Shown: positions 10,065-21,677 of the stretch, one piece after another
Numbering within the stretch: position 1 is the stretch's first letter
Layout: each line of letters starts with the position of its first letter
Assembly (NCBI GenBank): GCA_007449985.2
Contig: VIIQ02000559.1
Location: 712,501-776,500, forward strand
Direction: 5' to 3'
Origin: Desmodesmus armatus
Taxonomy: Eukaryota; Chlorophyta; Chlorophyceae; Sphaeropleales; Scenedesmaceae
DNA: 64,000 nt
Notes under the pieces: generated by a model
The model's database searches: none
Told to the model about the DNA's origin: nothing
The model's input: the letters and a program-made list of their open reading frames with translations, nothing else
Position numbers and translations under genes: made by a program

Positions 10065-13000
10065 GGCTGCAGCCTGGGTTCAAAACCCTGAAACCCTGCC
10101 ACGTTGTGCGGCGCTCAACCTCCTCAAACCCCAATGACTGATTGCCCAGTAGCAGACAGCTTGCCAGCAATGCGCATGCAGCGGTATGATTGGCAGTGAG
10201 GGGGTCGGAGGCTGCGGAGCATTTGCTGCCATGACCTAGGGCTGCACTCCAAGGACCTCAAACGTCTTTGACTGACTACCCAGTAGCAGAATGCATGGCA
10301 GGAATGCGATTGCAGTGGCACTGCATGCCGTATGTTTGGGCGGTACAGAGCCATGCTGAGGGCTGTTTCACAGCATGAGGCAGTGTACACGTATGTCAGG
10401 GCTTATGCGGGAGATGTCTCCTTTGTATGGTTTGGTTGACTCACCGTGACATCAGTCTCTGGCCAATATCAACTTCACCCTTCACAGATTTGACATGTTT
10501 GTGTTGTGATATATCCCAGGCGTAGTGCATGTGTATGCATCACAGAATAGCACTGTCAATGAGCATTGCAACAAAGCCCACTTGCGGTGTGTGTGGTGAG
10601 GAGTAGGGTGTCTGTGTCGGTTCAGTCCAGTCTGCGAAGTGTTTAGGTATTTGAGTGACATCACACTGTTTGCTTGCTTCTGCAAGTACAGGTTGTTGAC
10701 TGGGCTGCATGACTTGTTGGGGCCAACGAGGCACTTAGCAGGCAGAGTTTTGAGTAACTGCATTGGCGTTGCGGTAACCCCTGTACCCTTGATGATGGGT
10801 GCCTGGCCTGACTCTCAAGTGGCATGTGTTCAATGCTGTTACTGAAGTCAACCACAGTCAGGAGGCAATGTTTTTTGGTAACTGGCCTGCTGTGTAACGG
10901 TGTCACTCGGCTGTTTCATTCCCTCTCCCTGTTGGTAGACTCCACTCAAGTCAATGTCAGCATGTCCAGCAACAGGGTTCAAACGTACAAATTCCTCAAG
11001 ATTGACGCAAGGCACGTCATTTCACACACGCAATCCGGATTCCTGGCAAATCAGGCACAGTAGCCATGTGCCATGTGAACTCACAATAAAGGGGAGTGGC
11101 TGGCACTGAACAGTGCCAGCGGCCAACTGGGGTTCTGACAGTGCATATGCCAGTAAACTTTGCTCACACGCACCTCTCCAGCGGGGGTAGCAGGTGGCAC
11201 ACACACCACAGACACAAATGCGAAAGGTAAATGCCATCCTGCGCATAGTGCCCAAGTCACTTGCAAAACAATGTATGACAGCAGCATGCTGCCCAGCAAT
11301 TGCAATACTCAACGAAACAGGGCGGCAGCATTCCAGTAACCAGCCGGAGCTCAGATTACCAAAGGCCACAGAATGAACCCAAACCCGTCCATGGAGGCGT
11401 GTAGATGCTCAGCTCAGCACCTTGCAAGAACAGCAGCTGACTGCACCTCCATCAAACACACTAACCACGGTGTTACCTACGAGGATAGCGCCATGCATGA
11501 AGGGCTGACGGCAGCACAGTTCAATCCTAGGGGGGCCCTGGGACTGTATGCCCACAATAGTTTGGGCCGCCCAAAAGCGCCTTTGCAAGGGCACCGGTGT
11601 ATATGGCAGAAAACCCCACATGGGTGTGCGGCAACTGCACCTGAGTCAGATTAGATGCATGAGGTGACCCGTTACAACAGCAGCACCCTCAAGCCGTGTG
11701 ACACTGCACAAGCATGCCATGCTGTTGCAAACGTGTGCGCACCCGCAACAACCCTTGCTTGATCAACAGCTGGTAAGAGGCACCACGTGCCTGTGACATC
11801 ACAAGCAAAGAGCGACAGACCCCGGTGTCTTATTCGCCCAAATGTTGTGCAGCAGTAAGACAGAGCAAGCTGGCTGGAAGAACGCGGCTGGGAACCTGTG
11901 CACACAGGTGGTGAGCAGTGACAGATGCTCGCATGGACATACTGCAGGCTGTTCCTCACGTCAAAGCTGAAGACCACACATCCGTACAACATTGCACGTG
12001 CAACCAGCACTGCGAGAGCCTCTGAGACGGTCTCCAGGCGCAAAGAGCTCAGTCAATAAACCGCTGCAACCCTCGCCTCCTGACAGCTTCACAGCTGTGG
12101 CAACACCATGCAGTTGCGTTGCACAAAAGTGTTGAGCAACAGGGCTGCCAATGCAGTTGCCAAGCAGGCAACCACATGACACGACATCCGCTCAGCAACA
12201 CAGCTGAGCATTGCTGCAATCAGCTCTGCAAACCACCACAGTGTCACGTTCATGTAAGCCACAGCAGACGGCAACTGCAGAAGGGTGCAGTCCAATGGAA
12301 CCAACAGCTGCTGGCACAGGGGTAGTACGGGACAGATAGCTGGCTGGCATGCTGCCACAACCGGCACAAACACTGCCTGCCGCTAGTGCTGCTGCTGTGT
12401 GCGTGCAGGAGGCTACAGAAGGGAATAGTCAAGTCACGCGGGCGATGCCACACAAGGCATATTACAGCCCATACAAGCACACGCACATACGAGGCTAGCA
12501 GCTGCGGACAAAGCTCAACCAAGGAAGTGGATCCCTCCCAAACAGGCAACTAAATGACGCGATCAGCTAGCAGCTGCTGTTGAGACGGTGCAGCATACCC
12601 CTGTGCTGGAAAGGTGCTGCAAAACAAGGAAGGGAGGCAGCAGCTTCCCTACACTGTGCCCTACAACTGGACAGGCGAGTAGTCAAGAGCACGCATGCAT
12701 GATCATGCAGTGGCAGATAGTCAAGAGCACTACATCATGCCTGACCCACGTCAGTTGAGCCAAAGGCGGCCTCACAGGTGTTTACACGTGCACAAAAGGC
12801 AGTTCCCATATGCGCCTTGCTGGCTTGTACACGTCAGCATCTCAGCCAACACTAGGCCCCTGCCGCCGAGTACATGCTGGTGAGTGCAGCTGCTTTCAAT
12901 GGATGACACAAGGGACCCCAAGAGCTGTTCACGACAAACTACCTAAACCTTCAAGCCATAGCTGCCTGGTGTTGAGAGTCAAACACACATCACACCAGGT

Positions 13001-14309
13001 CACACCCAACAACCTACGCTACGCGCACAGCTTGCAGCTGCCCTACATGCATCAGGAACACTCTCGCCACACAGTGCTGTTCAGCACTTGTACAATATGT
13101 CAACACTCCAACAGTACTGGGCAGTAACACAAACCAGGACAGATCCAAGCCGACGATTGCCGTCAGACTGCAGTCACAAGTGCAGGTCAAGCCAAACAAA
13201 AGCACACGCTGCAGTACCCTTGCTTCCTGCAGTGATTTGTGCTGACAGCCCGGACAAGGGGCTCAGCATGGTGCTGATGATCGAGAAAGGGAGCAGCACA
13301 CCAGCACACAAGGGCAGCATGCTCGCCCTGCTCCCACCACACCACCGTGCGCACAAGCATGCCCAGCGTGGCAAGGTGCCGCTCCCAAACACAGCCCGTC
13401 TGTCAAGGGCGCCAACAATAAACGCATGCGATGGTGCCACATGGCGCTGCTACACCATGCATGGTGAGGGACACAACTGGGCCTGCCGCCAGCTGGCGCT
13501 GCTTGGAGTAGACAAGTGTGTCAGCAGCCGCTGAAGACTCCACACGCCTTTCAAAGTAGGCACACAGCATGGTACACGCAGCACCCTGCTCACCCCTCAC
13601 CGGTGCTGTCAGTCACCCGCAGCGCATACGTGACAAATGACCCACACCCCGACGGGTGAATTAAACTGACAATAAACGCCCACGACAGCCTGCAAAACGG
13701 CACCTCTCCTGCAACAAAAAGCATGCAGCACCTCATCCCAGAGGGCTATCGGTCAAGCCCAGGAGGCACTGCTCCTATCACTGCACACATGCAGCGATGT
13801 GTGCAGCGATGCGTGAGGTTCTGTGTGCTAGGGCCACTGCTTGCGACAGCCAACGGCACAGCAGCTGCAAGCCATCCTGCGTCAGTAAGATGCTGATGCT
13901 CCCAGTCAACGTGTTTGCACAACGGCCTCAGTAGGGCCAGCCACCGCACCGCACATCCCAGCCCACCCTCTGGTCAACAAAATGATCAACCACACAAAGC
14001 ATGTGCTGCTCACACTTGAGTCAAGTGCCAGCAGGCAGGCACGTATTCCATGCCAAGCGCACAGGATGCAGGACAGCGTGATAGGAACTGCAGGATGCTG
14101 CAGGATAGACAGTGTGATGTGCTGAGCGCGAGCGCAACGCGCATGCAGGCACGTGGCGCAACTGCAGGATAGACAGTACCATGGGGTGTTGAGCGTGCGC
14201 GCACCGCGCATGTGCATGCAGGCATGTGCAGGGAAAGGGGCACAAGGGTGTTCACACACACTGAAACACACAACCAGCCAGCCACCTTGCCCGGCTGAGA
14301 GCACAGCTG
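10065..14309. other. Gene-poor convergent interval
   Basis: 4.2 kb between the 3' ends of the CDF gene (plus) and the glycosyltransferase (minus). It should contain both 3' UTRs. A diverged copy of the last CDF exon end lies at about 10199-10260. A short direct repeat of roughly 65 bp lies near 14095-14225 (two copies of a block around GCAGGATAGACAGT). All reading frames here are short, lack family signatures and show no splice-linked continuation, so I annotate no gene. Confidence 0.45.
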
Positions 14310-15596
14310 TTACTGTACTGTATCATCCCCTGCTGCGTCTGCATCCTCACGCCCCTCGTCCTCGCCGTCCGCTGCTGCTGCGTCCTGCTCCACATTGCCC
14401 TCGCTGTTTGCATCAGCAGACGCGAGCTGCCTGTTGCAGTTGCCGTAGGTGAAGGTCCGGGACTGCAGCTGCTTCTCTGGCCGGGTCTTCCACGTGCCGA
14501 AGAACTGATGACAAATCAGCGCCTCTGGCCGAACCTTCTCTTTGACCTCCTGGCAGGTCATGTTGAGATCCAAAGTGTCCCAGCCCGTCCCCAGCAAAAA
14601 CTTTGGCATCGCGCGCACAGAGCCAAACAGCACCCCGCCCTCGAGGTCCGCCTGCGTGGAGTTGACTGGCCATTTCGCACCCACCCTGTGCGCGTAGGCT
14701 TCGATGGCTGAGGTGAAAGCCTTGGGGCCTGTCCGCATGAGGATGCCTTCGTCTACAAGCCGACCCTTGCCTTGGAGGGGTAGTCCTTTGAGGTGGCTAT
14801 ATGCCAGGTTTCCTGCAATGACCATGGGCATGGTGGCCAGCACAGGGTGCCCCGGCATCGCTGCCATGACGAACTGATTGAACTCCTGCGTGTCTCCTGT
14901 GCGCATGTTGCGCTTGGCGATGCCCACCATCAGAGCAGCATCGAATCCGTGCTCCTTGTTCCAATCTGAGATGGGCTGCATGCACTTGACGTCGGCGTCA
15001 GCATACACGCCGCCCAGTTTGTGCAGGACAAGATACCGCCAGGTGTCCGTGCGTTCGATGTTCGAGGGCAGGCCGTTGAAGACAGGCAGCAGCTCGGGGT
15101 AGTGCTCTGTAACAAAGTCGAGCAGGTCCGCATCATCATACAGTATGTGTGTGTACCCTGGATTCAGGTCTATCCAGCTCTGTATGCTCTCCTGGACTTC
15201 GCAAGACATACTGTACTTGTCCTTCACCGTTTGATGGATGAGCTTTGGCAGGACATAAGGAGGTCCCTTGTAACCAGGAACATCGGACACCTGGGCCAGC
15301 GGTTGCTGTGGTTGTTGCTGCTGCTGTGCTCCTGCTGCAGCTCCAAGCTGTCCATCGCCATGCTGTTGTCCTGAGACGATATTGTGCGGATGGTGCCGGT
15401 GCTCCAGCTGCGTGAATCCAGGCAGCAGCAGAAGCTCCTCATAGCTGTGCTCTGCTGTCAGTTTCTGGCTGCTTCTGGTGATGCTGACTGAGCACCAGAG
15501 CAGTAAACCAGACAGGATGAGGAAAATTAATGAAAGCTTGCAGAGTGGGTGCGTCCATTGGCTTCGGCTGGGAGAGTGCTTCAGCGGAACACCCAT
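14310..15596 (-). CDS. Type II membrane glycosyltransferase, GT32 / Gly_transf_sug (OCH1-like) family
   Basis: One intronless frame of 428 codons, start ATG at 15596, stop TAA at 14310. Residues 19-38 form a single hydrophobic segment (LCKLSLIFLILSGLLLWC) after a short basic tail, the type II signal-anchor of Golgi transferases. A Gln-rich stem follows. The catalytic domain begins near residue 116 with LPKLIHQTVK, continues through WIDLNPGYTHILYDD and has the DxD motif within GGVYADADV at about 200-202, which binds the metal and nucleotide-sugar. The family transfers hexoses, often mannose, to glycoproteins or lipids in the Golgi; the exact donor cannot be read from sequence. The C-terminus is acidic (DGEDEGREDADAAGDD). 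It is the only large gene here without introns and the only one without internal partial duplications. Family call firm, substrate unknown. Confidence 0.85.
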   Translation of the reverse strand: MGVPLKHSPSRSQWTHPLCKLSLIFLILSGLLLWCSVSITRSSQKLTAEHSYEELLLLPGFTQLEHRHHPHNIVSGQQHGDGQLGAAAGAQQQQQPQQPLAQVSDVPGYKGPPYVLPKLIHQTVKDKYSMSCEVQESIQSWIDLNPGYTHILYDDADLLDFVTEHYPELLPVFNGLPSNIERTDTWRYLVLHKLGGVYADADVKCMQPISDWNKEHGFDAALMVGIAKRNMRTGDTQEFNQFVMAAMPGHPVLATMPMVIAGNLAYSHLKGLPLQGKGRLVDEGILMRTGPKAFTSAIEAYAHRVGAKWPVNSTQADLEGGVLFGSVRAMPKFLLGTGWDTLDLNMTCQEVKEKVRPEALICHQFFGTWKTRPEKQLQSRTFTYGNCNRQLASADANSEGNVEQDAAAADGEDEGREDADAAGDDTVQ

Positions 15597-17008
15597 GTTT
15601 CCGAGATATGTCCGCGAGCAGCAGGCTTCCTTCTCAAGTCAACAGCAGGAGTTCGTCTTTGATTTCTTCCTGCACACGAACATACGCTTGGTTTCTTACC
15701 TCACATCGGCAGGTAATTACTACCCTCAGTCACCACTCAACACCGTCATTCACCATGTGCCGCATCTCTGCTGTTCTATCATCTTTTCAGAATGAATGGG
15801 TTACTGGCTCTTCCACTGTTTTACCTGGCCGCTGGAAGCGAAGGGAGGCAGGGGTGTTCCCCTGTGAAGGAGGGAAGGGGGCGGCCTGGAGGGGGCGAAT
15901 CAGGGTTGATCCAGTTGCCTGGGCATGGAGGCAGGGACAGTGCAGCATGTATATTCAGGGTGAGTCTAGCTTGAACTCTGACCTGCATGCTTAGTTTCTG
16001 CTGCGTGTTCGTTGTCACTCACTACAGGTCCCGTCCGACTGCTGGCCCAGCTGACTGCTGCCAAGAGCAGTAGCCCACAACATTATCAATCCCTCCACAG
16101 CCTTACATGCAAATTCTTAGTCATACTGCAGTTTTTGTGCTCACCAAGCTGGATGAAAGGCCATTTTGTTAGTGTTGTGGGCCCATGACCTGGCCCCTGC
16201 TGTTGTCAGCAGGTGACAAATGCCAGGCATGGTTAGTGTTGTGCTCAGCTATGGCTGATCAAACACTTGATAGCTGTGAAGTATATTGTAGCATGCCTTG
16301 CAAGTGGAGCTGAGGCCTCAAACTCTCAGTTTTGCAACATGCTACACGCTCAATCAAGTTGCAGCTACGTCAGCTGAACCTTCGGCCAGCAGCAGCTGTC
16401 TGCGACGTGCCAGGTGACTGCGTCACACAGAGCTGGTGGGTGGGCCTACAGCAGCCTCTATACACAGTAGCCTCAGGTTAAACGAACATCGCAGCCAGCA
16501 TGTCACCAGCACTGACAGCTGGGCCAACCATCACGATGCAACCAACTACTGGTCGCTATAGCACCTGGAACTGCATCCAGCATGCTTGATCTGCGTCAAC
16601 GGCAGAACGAACAATGGCGCACAAGCTGCCATGCACAGCATCAGATGCCGGTCCGGCAGTGCCAAAACTGCCAACCGGGGTGGGGTCTACTAGTCCCGGC
16701 CTGGCAACAAAGAACAAGTTCAAAAGACAATTCCATACACGTCATCAGCATTAGCGGCCCTGCCTGCTGCAACATAGCCAAAACACGCACCACACCCCAA
16801 TGCCGGGGCTTGGGGCAACCCTGTGCAGGTGTCCATAATGGACAGCAATAGGGCCAAAGAAGAAGCCAGCCAACAAGCTGTGTATCTTACAAAATATTCA
16901 CAGAAGCCTTACAAACACAGGGTATACAAACAGAGCAAAGTGTTTTGTGTGGCAACCGGAGCCACCAAAAAATCTCAACACTCACACACCATATCACACA
17001 CATGTCTC
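15597..17008. other. Interval between the diaphorase 3' end and the glycosyltransferase start
   Basis: 1.4 kb with both flanking genes on the minus strand. It must hold the 3' UTR of the diaphorase and the promoter of the glycosyltransferase. No supported gene or repeat was seen. Confidence 0.4.
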
Positions 17009-20000
17009 TCAGAACACCACCATTTGCTCTGACTTGAAGCCCAAAGCAGTCAAACTTGGCACCACCACGTTCTCAAGCATGCCCGGGGCCCACACATCAG
17101 CGCCAGAGACTGAGCCTCCGGCCCACCGCCCTCCTGCTGCTGCTGTGCCATATTTGGCAGTATCAACGGCCTGGGCGGCAGCAGGTGCTGCGCCAGCATA
17201 TCCGGCGTCACCCAGCCTTTACTAAACCGCCAGCGAGCAGGGTTGGCAGCAGCAGCGGCGGCTGCCACAGCCCCTGACTGCGCCCCTGCCGCTGCGGCAG
17301 CAGCGGTAGCCTCTCCACTTGCTTCTGGGGACGCAGCGCCAGCGGCAGCAGCTGCTGCATACAACGCACTGCCAATGGCTGCTGCTGACGGCTGCGCACT
17401 GCTGCTTGAACTGCTGCTGCTGCTGGTGGTTGGCTCCTCGACAACGTACCACACGTGGAAGCGGTCTGGGTTGTCGGCTGCCATGGCATCCAACTCCTGC
17501 ACAGCAGCAGGGAGATTACAATGACTATATACTAACAACTAAAAAGTAAATATAAACATTCGTATTCGTATTCGTAATTTATCACAGTACCCCTTGGCTG
17601 CAGCATGCACAAAGGATGGTGGGCGTACCTTTCGCAGCCAGATGTCCTCTTCATGTTTGTTGGCATACACCAGTGACATGCGCGTGTTGTCATTGGGATC
17701 CTGCAGCACAGCACAGCAAAGAAAACAAACCACAATGTTCTGTTCACAACCACCATAACTGCATACCAAGCTCGACCTGTCATCCCAACCTTACCAATTT
17801 TGTAAGGACCCTGTCCAACTCTTTCCTTGTAATGTCGAGTATGAGACTCTCGTGTGACACGCACAAGTCGACTAGGAAGCCTGTAGGATTCATTGGCAGC
17901 CTCCACCATCCACAGCAAATGCATCCCCACCACCCACCCGGGGGCCCCGCATGCGCAGGCAGGCCACATCATGCTCAATTGCAGCAGGACACACATCTAC
18001 ACTCGCCTGCGGGGGCGCCCCCACACGCAGACCCCTCACCCGAAAGCCCACACACTCCCTCACAAGAGGCACCCAACTGCACCCTACCTGCAGGACTTCT
18101 CGTGCAACGTCAAAGCAAGGTGTCACGCCGCTGCCGCCAGCAACCATGGATAGATACTTGGCCTTCCCCTGAACCCTGTGAGTGTCAGTGTAAGATACAG
18201 GGCACGTGCTAGCTTTTGAGTCAGTGTGGGTACGATTTAACAGGTGCATGTGCGTTGCGCGGTTCCTGGCGGAGCATGCTCTACAGACTGACACACCCAC
18301 GCGCTACTGGGGTGCCCTTCCGGCGACCACTCAATGCCACAACCCACAGCAGCAGGATGCGGCAGCACGCTGAGACCCTGCCATTCCAGGCAGCATGGTC
18401 TGCAAGTAAACCAGGGGTCATGTCCAACTGAGTTGCTTGTATAGTATATGTACAACATGCTACCTATGTTAGCTTTTTCTTGTGCTGTTGGCTTTGAGGG
18501 CCGTAACTGGTCCAGGCTATCTAGTGTCCTAGGTCACTGGTCGTCTGGTGGTGTATTGCTTGTCTTGCACCAAGGTCGATTTGCTGCTAGCAGCATGCTG
18601 CATGCGCAATGAACCTGGCCGGAACGCGTGTAATGATGATGATGATGGGTGCGGGGTTCTCAATTGCCGATGGGGGGTTCAACTGCCCATTGCCATCTAC
18701 TGATTGTGCTGATTGTGTCGCCCTCACACCTGACCTGAGAAACTGGGGTACGTTAGTAGACCCTCTGGTCACCCTCATGAGCCAGTGGCTTGCTGGCTAG
18801 TGCAGAGGTTGGGACTCTGTCCCCAATTACTGTGCTGTGCTGTACTGTACTGTACAGGCCCATATCACCCAATCCTGCAGTTCTGCATGAATAAGCCACC
18901 CACCTGTTGAGTGTGTAGTTGCCACAGCCCTCATAGCTGAACTTGCCAAAAGGGCCCTTCACATCGATTGTGTCACCCTCCTGCAGAGCTCAGCGCACAG
19001 CACACAGCTCAGTGCACAAATCATACATACGGCATACCGAGGGCAATATTGGGGGGTACTATGCCAACATACGCAGGATTCAACAACCGGTAGTGTCACC
19101 CTCCTGCAGAGCCCAGCACTAGCACACACCTCTGGCACAAAACATGCAGTCACACATCAGGGGTGACGTACGCGGGGGGGGGGGGGGGGGGGGGGGACGA
19201 CGGCGACGTGGGAGTATACCAACAGTCCACAAGACTAACTCAAAAACGTGTCACTCTCCTGCACAACCCAGCACACGGCACGCACATCAGCACACAGCAC
19301 ATACAGTGGCGTATCAGGGGGTGATATCTGGGAGTTGAGCCTCTGTGGTCTGTTGGCATATTCCACGTCAACATTTGACATGGAGTATGCCAACAGACCA
19401 CAGAGGTTCAACTCCCAATTTTGTCACCCTCCTGCACGATCCAGCACACAGCACACATCGCACCCCTTGTGGGCTGTTAGCATATTCCGCGCCCCAAACA
19501 TCTCCCCTGATATGCCCCTGTAAAAGGTTGTGTGCTGATGTCAGCATGCTGATGTCAGCATGGTGTGCGCACACCGCCCTTTACAGCGGTATATCAGGGC
19601 CCCTGATCCGGGATGTTTGGGGCGAAATATGCCAACAGACCAAAGGATTCAACTCCCAGTTGTGTCACGTTCCTGCACGCTCCCGCACACATCGGACTCC
19701 TTGTGGTCTGTTGGCATTTTCCGCGCCCCAGCATTTTCCGCGCCCCAAACATCTCCGCTGATATGCCCCTGAAAGAGGTTGTGTGCTGATGTCAGCGCAC
19801 CGCCCTTTACAGCGGCATATCAGGGGGGATGTTTGGGGCGGATATGCCAACAGACCACCAGGGGTTCAACTCCTTTTTGTGTCACCCTCCTGCACAGCCC
19901 AGCACTAGCACACACCTCAATGCACAACACATACAGCGACATATCAGGGGTGACGTACGCGCCCGGGGGGGGGGGGGGGTATGCCAACAATCCACAAGGT

Positions 20001-21639
20001 CAAAACGTGTCACCCTCAAGAAGCTCCTGCGCAACCCAGCACACAGCATGCACATCAGCACGCAGCACATACAGCGGCGTATCAGGGGGTGATATCTGGA
20101 AGTTGAACCCCTGTGGTCTGTTGGCATTTCCCACGTCAACATTTGACATGGAATATGCCAACGGACCACAGAGGTTCAACTCCCATTAATGTCACCCTCC
20201 TGCACGTTCCTGCACGATCCAGCACACATCGACCCCTTGTGGACCCCTTGTGGTCTGTTGGCATACCCCGCCTTGAACATCTCCCCTGATATGACGCTGT
20301 GGGTTCTGTGTGCTGATACCAGCATACTAATCAGCACACTGGTGTCAACACACAACACTTATAGCGGCATATCAGGGGAGATGTTTGGGGTATTATATGC
20401 CAAGAGACCATGAGGGCTTCAACTCCTTTGTGTCGCCCTCCTTCACAGGCCTTTACACACAAGTTTTGCCATCCTGGCTGGATCGTTATGGTATGATTTG
20501 CATGCATTCCCTGACTTATGAACACATCGGCACAAACGAGTGACAATGGCATGCCAGGCAGTCACGCGTGGGGCGGGAATCTGCCGATAGCCGCACATGC
20601 GAGCAGCCAGGGAACGGCCACTAGTGCCCGTAGGCAGGAAACCGCTACACATCCAAGCAAAGCCAATGGCCAGGGCTGGAAGTTTGACGCACACACTCAC
20701 ACACCTTCATGGCTGCAAGGTGTTGGGTCATTTTCCCGCCTTCTGGAAACTGCGGGTTTGCTCCTGCCCAGTAGACCTTGATCAAAAAGTCCAGCACGCC
20801 CAGATCTCTGTCCCCACTGACGGGGGTGTAGGCGCGCACAACACCCTCACCATTGATGTCTGCATGAAAGGCACGAAGCAAGCACGGCTCATGGTCAGTG
20901 TCCCTCGGATCACGCATGCAAGGGGACAGATCACGCATGCAAGGGGACACGAGGTGAGAAAAAAGGGGTGATGTGATGTGGTGTGATGTGACGTGATCGG
21001 AGGGGACGGGAGGAAGGAGGTCTGAATCCCCACTGACGGGTGTGTAGGCGCGCACAACACCCTCACCATTGATGTCTGCATGCAAACAGACGAATGCCAC
21101 AGCATGATGAGTGAGAGATGCGCTTTTGCAGTCTGACTGCATTCATCGACATGCCCAGTGGGCAGCAAGAGACTCAAGCCGTCCTGGCAACAAAACTGCA
21201 CTCCGCCCCCAGAAGCTGCTGCCACTAACCACCTGCACAGAGGAACACGTGCTTGCCACACGGCAGCCCCGTCTTGAAATCTGGCCAGTCACAAAATGAC
21301 CACACCAGTATCCTGAACCCTACAGAAAGTGGCCGCATCTCCACCCATCCCTTGTGGACCTTGCAAGTACAGGCACAAAAGTGATGGAGGAGCCGCGCCA
21401 CACATCACAGCAGCAACTCACCCGCCACAAAGGAAGAAGTGCTTCCCAGACGGCAGCCCCATCTTGAAATCAGGCGCTGTCGTCACAAGCCCACACCAGT
21501 ACCTTCAACCCCAAGATCAACACCAACAGCTCTCCATCCATCCCTTGAGGGTCTATCAACCCCTTCGGCAAATGTGAAGTGACGTCAGCAGTCAAAGAAT
21601 TCAACCATAACCCCCCCTTCCACTAACACACACAAGATT

Positions 21640-21677
<38 letters not shown>

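Noticed and set aside
10065..14309. Several frames of 60-130 codons as possible genes
   Set aside because: No family resemblance, no consistent codon pattern and no splice partners; most likely UTR and spacer DNA.
18980..20440. CRISPR-like array
   Set aside because: The repeats are irregular in spacing, include palindromes and contain an exon junction; the sequence is eukaryotic nuclear DNA.
21639..21677. CAG trinucleotide run as a coding poly-Gln
   Set aside because: It lies directly after a donor-like GTGAGT in an intron of the minus-strand gene, not in an exon.
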